This document shows, one piece after another, positions 1-11,200 of a stretch of 64,000 bases of DNA. The notes beneath the pieces were generated by a model. That model saw only the letters and a program-made list of their open reading frames with translations, was not told the origin of the DNA and searched no databases. The position numbers were made by a program, and so were the translations under genes. Origin of the DNA: Telopea speciosissima. Taxonomy: Eukaryota; Streptophyta; Magnoliopsida; Proteales; Proteaceae. Position 1 is the stretch's first letter. Each line of letters starts with the position of its first letter. The stretch covers positions 5,405,568-5,469,567 of the forward strand of contig NC_057925.1 in assembly GCF_018873765.1 (NCBI RefSeq), given 5' to 3'.

Positions 1-1067
1 CGATCAAGGGTCAACGTGCTGACTGGTCAACCAAGTCAGACCGGGTCAAAATTTGGGTCGGCATCCGGGCTACCGGATCGGGTTTTCGGGTCGACCCCAA
101 CCCTGGTGCATGTTAGCAAACCCTGCCGATGCACGATAGCAAAACCCATTTACTTTACACTTTTCCTTTTCAACCCTTTTTTTTTACTATTATTTTTAAT
201 CCTTTTGACCGTTGTACTTTACTTTTTGACTTTTCCCTTTTGTTTTTTTTGTTTTTTTTTTTTAAATACTTAATGGGGGAATCAGATGGGGAATATTCCC
301 CCATCTTCTTCCCCAAAACAAACCAGAGAACGTTAAAACAGGGTTTTTTGGGTTTTAAGAAAAAATGGAAATCCACCACTGCCGGTGACCAAGACAGGGT
401 CCAACAATCAGAAAAAATACCGGTGAAGACTGCCCTCCCTCCGACGACCTCAACCCCGGCCTCAATGGCTGGTAAAAAAAAAACCCACTGCCAAAACTTT
501 AGGGTTTCAAAAATACCATATACTCCACTTGCGGCGGCCAAAATAGAGGCCGATGGCATCAAAACTGCCAGCAAACGATCGCCAGGCCCTGGTGGTCATG
601 ACTCCGGTTTCAAAACTCGAAGAAGAACCAACGACGACCACGATTTAGTAGAAAATCCACCATCCCTATAATCTGAGAACCCTTGCGGGTTACAGTGTTT
701 TCAAATAAAATTTTTTTTTTGTTGCCATATTGATCGCGGCCAACACAGCCAACCGGCTGCGTAAAACTTTACGGCGAAGAACCACCAAGTAAACAAATGG
801 GTTTAATTACTGCAAGCTGCAGCCATGGTTTCGGCCATAGTTGCGGCAGATTTTTTTTTTAATTTTAAATTGTGCCCAAAAAAAAAACTTCATAGAATTC
901 ATTGTGTTTGGCTTGCGGTTCCCTGAGCATAAAAGCCACGGCCATGGTTTCGGCCATGGCCGATGCAAATTTTTTTTTTTCTTATATCTACTGGATGGAT
1001 TCACATACAACCAAAATAAAAAAAATTGCAACCCCATTGATCAACCATGATCAGCTCTGATACCATT
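1..1067 (-). mobile_element. Ty1/copia 5' leader region, continuing off the window edge
   Basis: The complement of 1052-1063 reads TGGTATCAGAGC, the initiator-Met tRNA primer-binding site used by many plant copia elements, directly inside the LTR at 1068-1561. The rest of 1-1051 would be the untranslated leader running toward the window start. It holds C/T- and A-rich runs and short repeats of a CCATGGTTTCGGCCAT-type motif near 820-965. No capsid or polymerase coding is recognisable here. The reading frames in this stretch (for example 129-671 +) have low-complexity composition and I do not treat them as genes. Confidence 0.5.
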
Positions 1068-1561
1068 GATAGAAATATTATGCGGAACACTCATGGAGAT
1101 CAATGAGCATACGATAAATCTAGTGGTGTGATTGGCGTACCTGGATCCGTGGTTGTGGCAATCGAATTTTTTACGATCCCTGTCGCACACGAACTGTTGG
1201 TTTGGTCTGCCGTCTTCCACTCAACTTTAGGTTTTCTCATTAGTTGTTACTTAATGGGTCAGTGACAACTATTTATAGTGGTGAGGGTAGGGACCAACCC
1301 TGCATAGAAACTAGGGTTTCCTTCCCATTAAGGAAACAATATTTTAGGTCCACACATAGTAACTGGACTCATACCATTAAGGCAGCCCACATCAACACAA
1401 CTAAACTGGTTTTATTAAAAACAAAAGTGGGACGATGTAAGCCCACCTTATGGAAATCTTACAATTGCATCTCAAGAAATCATATCAAATGCAGTCTTAA
1501 TCTTCTACCCATGATATTAAATATATGGATTCAGTATTTGTTTAACGTATAGTTGTCAACA
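1068..1561 (-). mobile_element. Copia-type LTR, minus strand
   Basis: On the plus strand this stretch begins TGATAG and ends GTCAACA, so on the minus strand it runs TG to CA. It abuts the primer-binding site at 1052-1063. A TATA-like box (CTATAAATAG on the minus strand) lies near 1268-1280. The outer boundary is uncertain: a short motif near 1491-1516 recurs at 1616-1640, so the LTR may extend to about 1720. No partner LTR is inside the window. Confidence 0.5.
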
Positions 1562-1894
1562 AAGTATCCCTTAAAGATCTCAACTCCAAATCATGGCTAA
1601 ATATGATGAATTATACAGTCTTAATCTTCCACCTATGATCCAATTGTGATTCGACGCTATGATTGGACTCTGGGCTCATCAGTAAATCCCACCGCTATCT
1701 ATTAAGGACCAAAATACCCTTTTTTAGTCCAATCATCAGGTCATATCAAGTGAATGAAGAGATCCTCTTTCCACCATGGGTGGAGAGAACTTGAGTCTAC
1801 CACAGGGTTTTAAAGAGAGGAATTAGGATCCAAATCGGTCCTGACCGATTCCAAAACCTACAGATCAGGAATCAGTTGCAATTGACCACATTCT

Positions 1895-1970
1895 GCCCTA
1901 TAACGGAATATTCAAATGTTCAAAATTTGAATTCCCAACTGAACGAGTCAAGAGAAGAGGAAGCCGTTCT
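1895..1970 (+). repeat. Inverted copy of 3391-3480
   Basis: The roughly 75-90 bases here reappear almost unchanged as the reverse complement at about 3391-3480, including AACGGAATATTCAAATG. The two copies bracket the copia gag remnant, so the remnant sits in a loop between inverted arms. The outer flanks on both sides also carry a CAGGGTTTTAAA motif. Confidence 0.7.
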
Positions 1971-3360
1971 AGAAGTAAAACATCATTAAGAGTAAAATGT
2001 TGAATATAAGAAGTGCCAGTATTTTTGATAACCAAACCTGCACCATTTCCAACCCGTACTTGGTCAAAACCTGTGTAAGGAGAACTGATGTTCAAGTTGC
2101 CCAGGTCGAAAGTAATATGATGAGTAGCACTCGAGTCGGGGTACCACGCTGAGTCAAAAGACGCAGATGGAGTTGCTAATAATGCTTCAATTTGGGTTGA
2201 TCCAGTTGATGGTGAAGGAGGTTGATAGTTTGGATTAAACTTGTTGTAACAAGTTGCTGCCGTATGATTGGTTCTATGGAAGATTTGACACCCGAAACCG
2301 ACAGTTGATGGTGCTTGATTATTCTGCTGGTTGGAACCGCGGCCTCCATTGTTGTAGTAGTTCCTGCGGCCACCACGTCGTCCTCCAGTATTGTAAGAGC
2401 CACGGCCACGGTTGGAGTTGAAAGAGGAATTGTTGGAGTTCTTTGTAGCCATATTGGCTTCCACCGTGGGTAGGTCAGGCTGTGAAGTGTGCTGACCTTT
2501 GAAAATCTCCTGGCTGAGAAGCATGCCCGTGAAATCCTCCTATGGTAGTGGCTCAACACGAGTTGTAATGGACGTTGCAAAGGACTCATAGTCCGGTCCT
2601 AACCCTTGTAGGGTACTGAGAATAACATCAGAATCAGGCATAGGATTGGCTGCTGCAGCAAGGTTGTCAACCAAGCTTTTCACTCGTTGAAGATACTCCG
2701 TCATTGTAAGTGTGCCTTTCTTTAATTGAAGAAGTTGATATTTGAGTTGCATCACGCGTGCTTGCAACTGCGATGCATAAGTTCGTTCAAGAATTTTCCA
2801 TGCAGCGGCTGATGATGTTGCACCAATAATTTGGCCAAGTGCACTCTCGGTTAAGGAAGAAATGATCCAACTTAAGATGATCTGGTCTTGTCTCCGCCAA
2901 GTCAAATATGTTGGATTAGGAGTTGGATCAGTGGATGAAGAGGTTGGAGTGGTGGACAACGTCTGAGGTGGGCATGGATGAGTTCCATCGACAAACCCAT
3001 AGAGATCATATTCATGGAGAAGGGGAATAAATTGAGACTTCCACAGCAGGTAGTTGGTGCGATCGAGTTTCACTGGCAGCAAGGAAACAATATTCGTGGG
3101 AGAAATGGTGGTGGGCTGGGTAGCAGTAGCTTAGGTGACAGTGGCGGAGTCGTCTAAGTTTGTCATGGTGGTGGTGAGAGACGTGTGTCAAGGGCGACTG
3201 ATACCAAGATAGAACTGAGAAACCAAATTGAAGTTGAATAGTGGTATTTCCCCTTATCGTCTTTATCGACTTGGGGTTTAATTTTTATTGATTCAAAGTG
3301 TACAACGTTACACAAAACTTGTTACAAGGATAGAAATTGATTTCATGTAAACTCTCCTAA
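1895..3360 (-). mobile_element. Ty1/copia gag-protease remnant (fossil)
   Basis: Minus-strand translation gives a copia gag (UBN2-type) region at about 2540-3082 with the typical LVDNLAAA and LQGLGPDYESF blocks. It is followed by a Gly/Arg/Asn-rich stretch, a CCHC-like zinc knuckle and the start of the protease/pre-integrase region near 2050-2180. A TGGTATCAG-like primer site lies near 3200-3212 and LTR-like sequence follows it to about 3360. Integrase, reverse transcriptase and RNase H are absent. The element is a broken 5' portion, moderately old. Confidence 0.75.
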
Positions 3361-3390
3361 CTTGTAGGGATAACTCTTATCCTTAACTTC

Positions 3391-3480
3391 TGGAACGGCT
3401 TCCTCTTCTCTTGACTCGTTCAGTTGGGAATTCAAATTTTGAACATTTGAATATTCCGTTATATGCCCTAACCCTAGAAA
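3391..3480 (-). repeat. Inverted copy of 1895-1970
   Basis: Reverse-complement partner of 1895-1970, on the other side of the copia remnant. It shares the same target-like sequence and differs by only a few bases by eye. Confidence 0.7.
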
Positions 3481-3654
3481 TGCAGTATGGATTGGTAGCT
3501 CTGGACTGACCGGAATTGAGATTAGCTCCAGCCTCTTGATTTCAATTTGAATTTGCCAATCCAATCGATTTGATCCTGCGTTTTAAAACCCTGGTCCGTC
3601 GTGTATCCATTACATATATTCTTTGTAATACGTGGCACAACTTTTATTGGTTAA

Positions 3655-3760
3655 ACTTTAGCCTACCTGTAATGAGTCTCATATGCTATGCGAAATGATC
3701 CATGACATGGCTTCTACATTGGCTGGCTTTTATGAATTATCAGGGAAAGGTAAGTGATCT
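3655..3760 (+). other. Exon-like orphan segment
   Basis: A pyrimidine/TAG acceptor-like end near 3660 is followed by about 90 bases readable as NESHMLCEMIHDMASTLAG and further residues, then AAAG followed by a consensus donor GTAAGT near 3753. I recognise no protein family and found no companion exons. It may be a single exon from a broken host gene or a chance reading. Confidence 0.25.
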
Positions 3761-3859
3761 AGTTTTGGCTGTTCATTTTAGGATATGTTTCTATGCTTAT
3801 TCAAACCTGACCCCTCATGGCCATTTTTTGGTTCTAAGTTCAATTATTTCCTGATCTAC

Positions 3860-4025
3860 CAGAGAGAGATCACATGAGGCAATTAGAAGTGAGAGAGAGA
3901 GAGAGAGGTTCACATGAGGCTATTAGAAGGGGCAGTCCTGTTCACATGAGGGCATGAAAGGTTATTAGAAGAGAGGGAGAGAGAGGTTCACATGAGGCAT
4001 TGAGGCAATTAGAAGGGGCGGTTCT
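3860..4025 (+). repeat. Degenerate minisatellite with GA runs
   Basis: The block TTCACATGAGGC followed by ATTAGAAG recurs four times at irregular spacing, mixed with GAGAGAGA tracts. It is a short local tandem repeat with no coding sense. Confidence 0.7.
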
Positions 4026-5095
4026 GTACTTTGCAGTTTTGTTCTGTTACTTGTTACCAGTTAGTTAGCCATTCAAGGCTAAGATGTGACTGCGCACCAT
4101 ATTATTCTGTTCACTGGAGGTTATCAGACGGGACCACCACTTCTTCTTACTTCTGTTAACACTTTACCATTACATGACAAAGATGATAGTGACTAGCAAC
4201 TAAATTATTCCAAGGTTCCATTTATAGTTTGAGATAGTTTTACCTATTCGACTGTGCCAAATATGACTTTCGTGTTATGTTGGGATGTTTGGTATTTCTT
4301 GATAATTGGAATTAAAATCCTAAATTCCGATTTATTTGACTTCAAATTTTTAAATCAATATTAATAAAAGGACAGGAGATCGTTGTCTAGGCATGTAATA
4401 TTTACATCAGTGTAGAAGCCAATAAAAGTACATGTAGCGAATCATTTGGAAACTTAGAATGAAATTTTTTGAGTTCTTTGAGGACTAAACGCTAAAAATC
4501 GTAATCTTATGTCTTAGGTCAGGAACTACACGATCGATTAGCATTCTTTTTACTTAAAGAAAAATATATAATACTATCATTGTCTCACATGTTTTTTTCC
4601 CCCTTTCTCTCGCTTATCCTAATCATGTGGATCCCATGTAGATTACATCATTTCCCGAACTACCATTGGTGTAGTATTGGAAAATTCCTTCACACGAGTG
4701 TCCTGACAAATCAACCTTAGAAGAAATACATTATAGGATACTTTAAGGTATAATTGGAAATCTAAATACAACAAATTGGTGGCTCTTGTTACATGACACT
4801 GACGGATGTGGTTGGGTGGACATGATGTGTACCCAAAACTCATCTCAATAATTAAATTTTAGCTTAGAAGGCAAACATGAGAAATAGTTACAAGATAAGA
4901 TTAAAATTTTGAGGCGAGATAAGTATTTCATAAATGAAGAATTGCATAATTTTTTCCACAAATTATAAGGCCATCTCGGTACAACCAAGTACTCTGTTTG
5001 CTTACTTCTTTCTACCTTGACTTAAAAAAATGGCCGAATAAAAAAGGGTTGCAACATTTTACTGTTTCCAAGCCTTTTGAATACTCTACTGAAGA
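4026..5095. other. Unannotated intergenic stretch
   Basis: AT-rich sequence with only short random reading frames. I see no gene, RNA or clear element end. Confidence 0.6.
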
Positions 5096-5099
5096 ACAT

Positions 5100-5290
5100 A
5101 ATAATAGGTATTGGCATCCATGTCGGTCTCTGCCGATATCAATATCGATATCGATACAAATCAACCATATCAGACTGCCTCAAGTCGATTCCATATATAT
5201 AAAAAACCACTTTTGTTACCATATTTTGGTGGATTCAACGATACTCAATATCGATACGACCATGCGATATCGATACCATGACTCTACTAT
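5100..5290. repeat. Cryptic simple repeat rich in TATCGATA
   Basis: Many overlapping GATATC, TATCGATA and CGATACC words occur between 5126 and 5280. The same vocabulary fills the TIR element at 48453-49166 and the patch at 47490-47640, so this is probably a fragment of that repeat family. Confidence 0.5.
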
Positions 5291-5765
5291 AATGTAGGAG
5301 TGTTAATTTGTCGGGCCTAATTGATCCCTACCAATTTAAGGTCTCGCACCATTTTCATCCGTTTAAGTAATTGATCCTTGTAGGTCAGGTCATTTACATG
5401 TTTCTATTCGGTTGACCGATTACTGGTCCATAATCGGCCTTTAAATGAGTTAATTGACTAATGGAGTTATAAATTGTTCTTAAACAGATCATAAACGAGC
5501 TTTAATCAAGCTATAAATGGTCAATTTATCAGTCGGTCAAGGTACAGGTTTGGTTTAGGGACCATCGGGCTACTATTTTGCATTAGAAATATTCGATTAT
5601 TAATCAATCAGTGCTCGAGCTCGACACGTTTAGTAACTAATCAAACCAATGCTGAACTTCAACCGGTCGGCTCTGGTCAAATCTACCAATTTTTTTTAAC
5701 AAAGTTCTAACATCCCTATTATTTGAACAAAAAAGGGAAATAGGATGGGTATGCTAATTGTATAT

Positions 5766-7216
5766 TTTTTTTTTTTTGCTAAAGTACACGTACCCCCTAT
5801 AATGCACCCAATATTTCTCATACCCCCTAAGGTTCTGAAAAGTCCACGTACCACCCTTACTTTACCCCCTAATTCCAGATAAATCCAAACCGTTAAGTTT
5901 AGCCGTCAAGTGCTAAAAACTTGACCATTTTACCCTTTCTTATATGTTTATAAATTTGAAAAGACCTAATTGTCTTGACCTATTTGTTCATAATATAAAA
6001 AGATCTTTTTGCCCTAACCTAATTTGATAAGACCCTTTTACCCTCATTATTTATTCTTAAGAACCTACCCAACCTAATTACTAAAATGCCTTTACTAAGG
6101 CATAATTACCAAAATACCCTCATCTTCCCCAAATCTCATCTTCCCCAAAATCCATCTTCCATTTCTGAAACTTCTCTCAAAAGATTCAACATTAATCTAT
6201 CTCGATTTTGTTTCCTCAAGGTGTTAGGTGTTTCACCCGTGAATTCTATTCCAAACTATTCCAGTTCTATTGGATATCTTTAGATTTCGAGCTTTATGAA
6301 CCCTAGCTTTGGAATTCTGCTTCCTGCGAATTCTTCCCATGGGAATTCAGGTATAGAGATTCCTTTAATCTAACTCCTGGAACAGTAATCGTGAAAAATA
6401 CTGATGTTAACTACCTTACCACTACGCCCAAAAGACATAGGGCTTGATTAAAATACATAAAGACCACTTGAGTATTGCATGCTAGCCTTCCCAATTATGT
6501 AAATAGTGTTTCTTTGCTGATTCACTGAATTGATTGCTTTCACAGAACTCCGTATGTTCAAGAACAGGTTAATATAGGATCTGGGCCACCGGGTTCTAGG
6601 ATCAGGTGGTTTCGTTCTTCAAGTGATGAACCTAGGTGTATCAATAAAGTTACAGTCGACAGTAAGGATGGTTCTCCCACACTTGTTATGGTGCTTCTCA
6701 AGGGTTCTTCTTCCGGAATTTTGATACTGTTGCTAGTCGTTTCAGGGTCATTGCTATTGTTATGGAATAGAATAATGTTGAATCTTTTGAGAGAAGTTTC
6801 AAAAATGGAAGACGGATTTTGGGGAAGATGAGGGTATTTTGATAATTATGCCCTAGCAAGGGCATTTTAGTAATTAGGTTGGGTTAGGTTCTTAAGAACA
6901 AATAGTGGGGGTAAAAGGGTCTTATCAAATTAGGTCAGGGCAAAAAGATCTTTTCATATTATGAACAAATGGATCAAGGCAATTAGGTCTTTTCAAATTT
7001 ATAAACATATAAGAAAGGGTAAAATGGTCCAGTTTTTAGCAATTAACGGCTAAACTTAATGGTTTGGATTTATCTGGAATTAGGGGGGTAAAGTAGGGGT
7101 GGTACGTGGAATTTGCAGGGGTGGTACGTGGACTTTTCAAAACCTTAGGGAGGTACGAGGAATATTGGGTGCATTATAGGGGGTACGTGTATACCACTAT
7201 TTACCAAAAAAAAAAA
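5766..7216. mobile_element. Non-autonomous DNA transposon with ~0.4 kb terminal inverted repeats
   Basis: The left arm (about 5776-6140) and right arm (about 6810-7205) are inverted copies along roughly 370-400 bases. Both outer ends carry GTACCCCCTATAATGCACCC-type sequence next to a T-run (left) or A-run (right), and both inner ends reach the motif CATCTTCCCCAAA. The centre (6140-6800) is unique and has no recognisable transposase. Such long arms suit a Mutator-like or foldback non-autonomous element. No clear target duplication was seen. Confidence 0.7.
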
Positions 7217-7385
7217 AAGGGTAAGATGTTCTGTACACCACAGTGCACGGGATGCAAGCTATGCCCAAACACATGGGGCGAGGCAAGACGGGAATTTTGG
7301 CCATTTAGAATGGGAGGGTGATCATTTTGCTCATCCCCATGTTTATGGGTGCAACCTACGCTGCCAATGCAGAGAATATTTTCTA
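7217..7385. mobile_element. MITE-like hairpin
   Basis: The left end ATGTTCTGTACACCACAGTG and the right end (complement begins TATTCTCTGCATTGGCAG) form imperfect inverted termini around an internal GCCATTTAGAATGGGAGGGT-like core. A similar core occurs in the elements at 29015-29210 and 58773-58920, suggesting one loose family. Confidence 0.45.
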
Positions 7386-7410
7386 TTTTTTTAAATGATT
7401 TTACATTGGA

Positions 7411-7577
7411 AAAAAGATCTTTGTCCGGGAGTGTGGCCTACGTCAACATTACCATGAGTCTATCTCTCTCCTCCCCATGTGAAAAGACACCTCTGTCTCC
7501 TAATTTTAAGTAGGAGAGAGATAGACACATGGGAGTGCTGGGGTAGACCGCACTCCCGTACAGGAAACTGCTTCCCA
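7411..7577. mobile_element. MITE, family A (copy 1)
   Basis: The arm starting TTGTCCGGGAGTGTGGCCTA pairs with the right arm ending CCGCACTCCCGTACAGGAAA. Inside, a second hairpin pairs CTCTCTCCTCC with a GGAGAGAGATAG-type sequence. A clear relative lies at 16010-16171 and a more distant one at 33845-33980. Confidence 0.75.
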
Positions 7578-7589
7578 CTTTTACATTTT

Positions 7590-8200
7590 ACTAGTTGAAT
7601 TATACCAACAACGGCTAACAATCAATTGAGAGTTGAGACCATAAGGCAAATAAGGAAGTAGCAAGCAATAGAAGTTAATCGGATTATGATAACTTTCATT
7701 TTCGATCATCCCTCTTGTGATATGATTTATCCTCTTCTCTGGTGTTTTTTCCTCTGGAGCTCCGACTCTGACATCTGTTTTTGCCAAAAAGCTGGAATGA
7801 GTTCTTCTTTTTATCCTTTTTGACGCAAGATCGGATAAATTATACCAAAAACAAAACTAACGGAGTAAAGCCCTCCCCACTTAACCCACTTCAGCTGATG
7901 GAGATGTCCCTACAATACCATTTCTACAGCTTCATCTATATTTACACCAAAACCGTGAATTCGACCTGTCGTTCTCTCGCTCCTCTCTTCAAATTCCTGT
8001 TTTTTTATTTCATTTGACGCGAAATCTTTCTTACCTTTCACGAGATGGTTTAAGAGCCTGCTCTTACCTGGATGAAAGCCATAAGTTGTTCTTTAAGTGT
8101 TCAACCGATTGCTTCTCTGCTTTGGAGCTGAGTTTTGAACTAAATGTTTGAAGCTTGAACCTTGTTCATGTTCAATTTAGTGAGATTTGGGATCTAAAAA
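7590..8200 (+). promoter_or_regulatory. Upstream region and 5' UTR of the GH127 gene
   Basis: Sequence between the MITE and the ATG at 8201. A TATA-like patch occurs near 7935-7945 and a pyrimidine-rich tract near 7975-8015. No transcription start can be fixed by eye, so this is only the likely promoter and leader. Confidence 0.35.
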
Positions 8201-11200
8201 ATGGAGAAATCCAAGTTCTTTGTGTTCTTCTTCCTACTCTTGTCTGTGTTCTATTCTGGTTGTGTATGTGGAAAAAAGTGCACGAACAAACCGACACAGA
8301 TTTCGTCCCACAGTTATCGGTATGAGCTCTTGTCTTCCAATAATGAAACTTGGAGGGAAGAGATGTTTTCGCATTATCATCTAACTCCAACAGATGAATC
8401 CGCATGGGCCAATTTGCGTCCTCGGAAGGTTTTGAAGGAAGATGGGGAGGAACTCAGTTGGGCGATGATGTATAGAAGAATGAAGCATTCTAATGAGCAT
8501 AATAAGGGTCAAGAGGTGGGGAATTTCCTCAAGGAAGTCTCGCTACACAACGTGAGATTGAACCCACATTCTTTACACGGTCGTGCTCAGCAGACAAACT
8601 TGGAGTACTTGTTGATGTTGGATGTGGATAGCTTGGTCTGGAGTTTTAGAAAGACGGCAGGTTTGCCAACTCTTGGAAAGCCCTATGGAGGATGGGAGGA
8701 CCCAACTTGCGAGCTTCGGGGTCATTTCGTGGGTTAGTTCAGTTTTTTTTTTGTGGATGAATTAGCTCAGTTTGTTAATCTTGTTTATTTATGGTTGTGC
8801 CTTTATCCTTTCATTTCCATATATTGATTGGGGGCTGGTCGTATTGTTAGCTTCACTTATTAGGGCTTCATTGACAATGAGAATATTAGTATGGTGTAAT
8901 ATATAGGCTTTTGCAGACCCTCTTTTTTTTTTTTTTTTTTTATTTTTTAAAAGTTTACTTTGGCAGAGTTTTACTACAACTAACTTGTTTGTTTGATGTC
9001 AATACAACAAATATAAAAGAAAAAAAAAAGAAGAAGCAGAATGATACTAGGTAAACAGTAGATGGGAGCATGAGTTCATAGTACTAAAATATGAAGAGTA
9101 GTATAGTTCCTAGGCTTTAAGAGAACTCCATGACACCATCCATATTTGCCACCCTTTTATTTAGCCATAGTTATCTCTTATATATTCCTACTTAATTGTA
9201 GGATATTCTAGGAAGCAACCAAATCATGCTTTAGTTTCTTTCTTTGACTTGCAGTCAAGTGTGCCATTTACAAAGTTTAGTTTTTTCAGAGCTCAGCAAA
9301 AAGATTTTAAAATTTTTTTTTCAGGGGAATGGAAAATACATATCCTGTCCTACCCACTGAATTTCTTAGGTTTCCAGAATAGTTTATGAAACCAATTAAT
9401 TCTTTTGGACTCCATAATTGATTTTTGTTGACTTTAGATTGGACTTGTAGAATAATCAGCGATCTTGGTAATTATGCATGTTTATTCTACACCACCCCAT
9501 TCATTTGTTGGTTTATGCATGTTTAGTTGGTAGTATCAGAGATCTGCATAGAACTAATATTTTCTGTGGCCATAAGATCCATTTTTTTTCACAAAATTGT
9601 AAACTGGGCTAGCCAGCCTTGGTTTCTATTGACTGTCTTCCATGATGAACAGGAAAAGGCTTAGGATACCATTACAGGTTTCTTATTGAACCTGTAATTA
9701 TCCATGTATGTACGACAATAGTTCAGGCTGGGATCGAAAAAAGAAAGGAGAAAAAGAAGTGAGAAAAGAAAAATTAGAGGGTTGGCAGATCAGATTAAGG
9801 ACTATCTCACTATCATTTCAGGGAGTACCTTTTAAATGATTGATCTTTTCTAGAATCTATTTTATTGGGTCTATGTGGGATTATATTCAAGAGTGCAACT
9901 GCGGCTGCATTCATGCTCAACTTTGAACCCAACCGGGCTGAGGTGCAATTTGGTTTAAAATTTAGGGGCAATTTCCTAGATCTACTAGATAAGAAAAGTA
10001 TTACAAAACAAGTAGGTTTACAAAAAAATTAAGTGTAAACAAAGTCAAACCTACTTGTTTTGTAATACTTTTTCTTATCTAGTGGATTTTGGTAATTTTC
10101 CTTAAAATTTATCAATTTCCCAATCCAGGCTCACCTCAGTTGCACCCCCTATTCCTATGCCCTTTCCTTTGTCAAGTCTAAGCTGATTTTTTTACCATAA
10201 AAGTTGAATGACTTGTGTGCTGGACCATCTCAACTTTTGTGATTGAACTCATCATGAACCTCAAAATGGTTGTATTTTCCTAGAATTTCTTCCTTGTTTC
10301 TAGTTTCTCAAAGGTTTTATCTGTATGTTTTATGACAACCTGCTTTCTGTTGGCATCTTGAAGGGCATTACTTGAGTGCTTCAGCACAAATGTGGGCTAG
10401 CACTCACAATGACACTCTACATGGGAAAATGTCTGCTGTGGTTTCTGCACTTGATGCCTGTCAGAAGAAAATGTCCTCGGGTTACCTATCAGCTTTCCCA
10501 TCTGAGCTATTTGACCGTTTTGAAGCTATAAAACCAGTGTGGGCGCCATACTACACCATTCATAAGGTAGCATCGTCCTAATTCAAGAATCTTATCATGT
10601 GGGTTCAATTTCAGTAGTTGCAGGATGTTGGGTATCATAAATATTATTCATATTTACTTTGACAGATCTTGGCGGGCCTTTTGGATCAATACATATTAGC
10701 TGATAATGCTCGAGCTTTAAAAATGGTGGTCAGTATGGTTGAGTACTTCTACCACCGTATCCAAAATGTCATATCAAAATTTTCTATTGAAAGGCATTGG
10801 CTGTCACTTAATGAAGAAACTGGCGGCATGAATGATGTCCTTTATAAGCTATACAGCATAACGGTAAAACTTATATATCTGTGCATCTCATATTATTTTC
10901 TTAGTGTGTTATCTACTCAGAAAATTGTTAGTGTGGACATTGTATCATTTATGATTCATTTCTTGCTTGGTGGCCTTCACTCAACTGTTGTTTTACCATT
11001 TCCACACCATCTTGGTTTTCAAACCAGACAGCTGCCATCTTCTCCTATTTGTTGGTCACTCACCAGGTAGTGTTTCAGGCACAAATTTTGACCTTACATG
11101 TATAGCATAATTTATATCTGCCTCAGCCACCCTGTCATCTTGCAATAGTTTGCTAAAGAGATACATGTACTATAAAGACCACCAACTTCAGTGTATAAGA

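Noticed and set aside
129-671. 180-codon plus-strand reading frame near the window start
   Set aside because: Low-complexity composition (T and A runs), overlapped by a frame of similar length on the other strand, and located in the copia leader.
1052-1063. Sequences resembling a tRNA 3' end (TGGTATCAGAGC) here and across 37339-47860
   Set aside because: They are only 12 bases, sit at LTR edges, and have no cloverleaf, so they are primer-binding sites and not tRNA genes.
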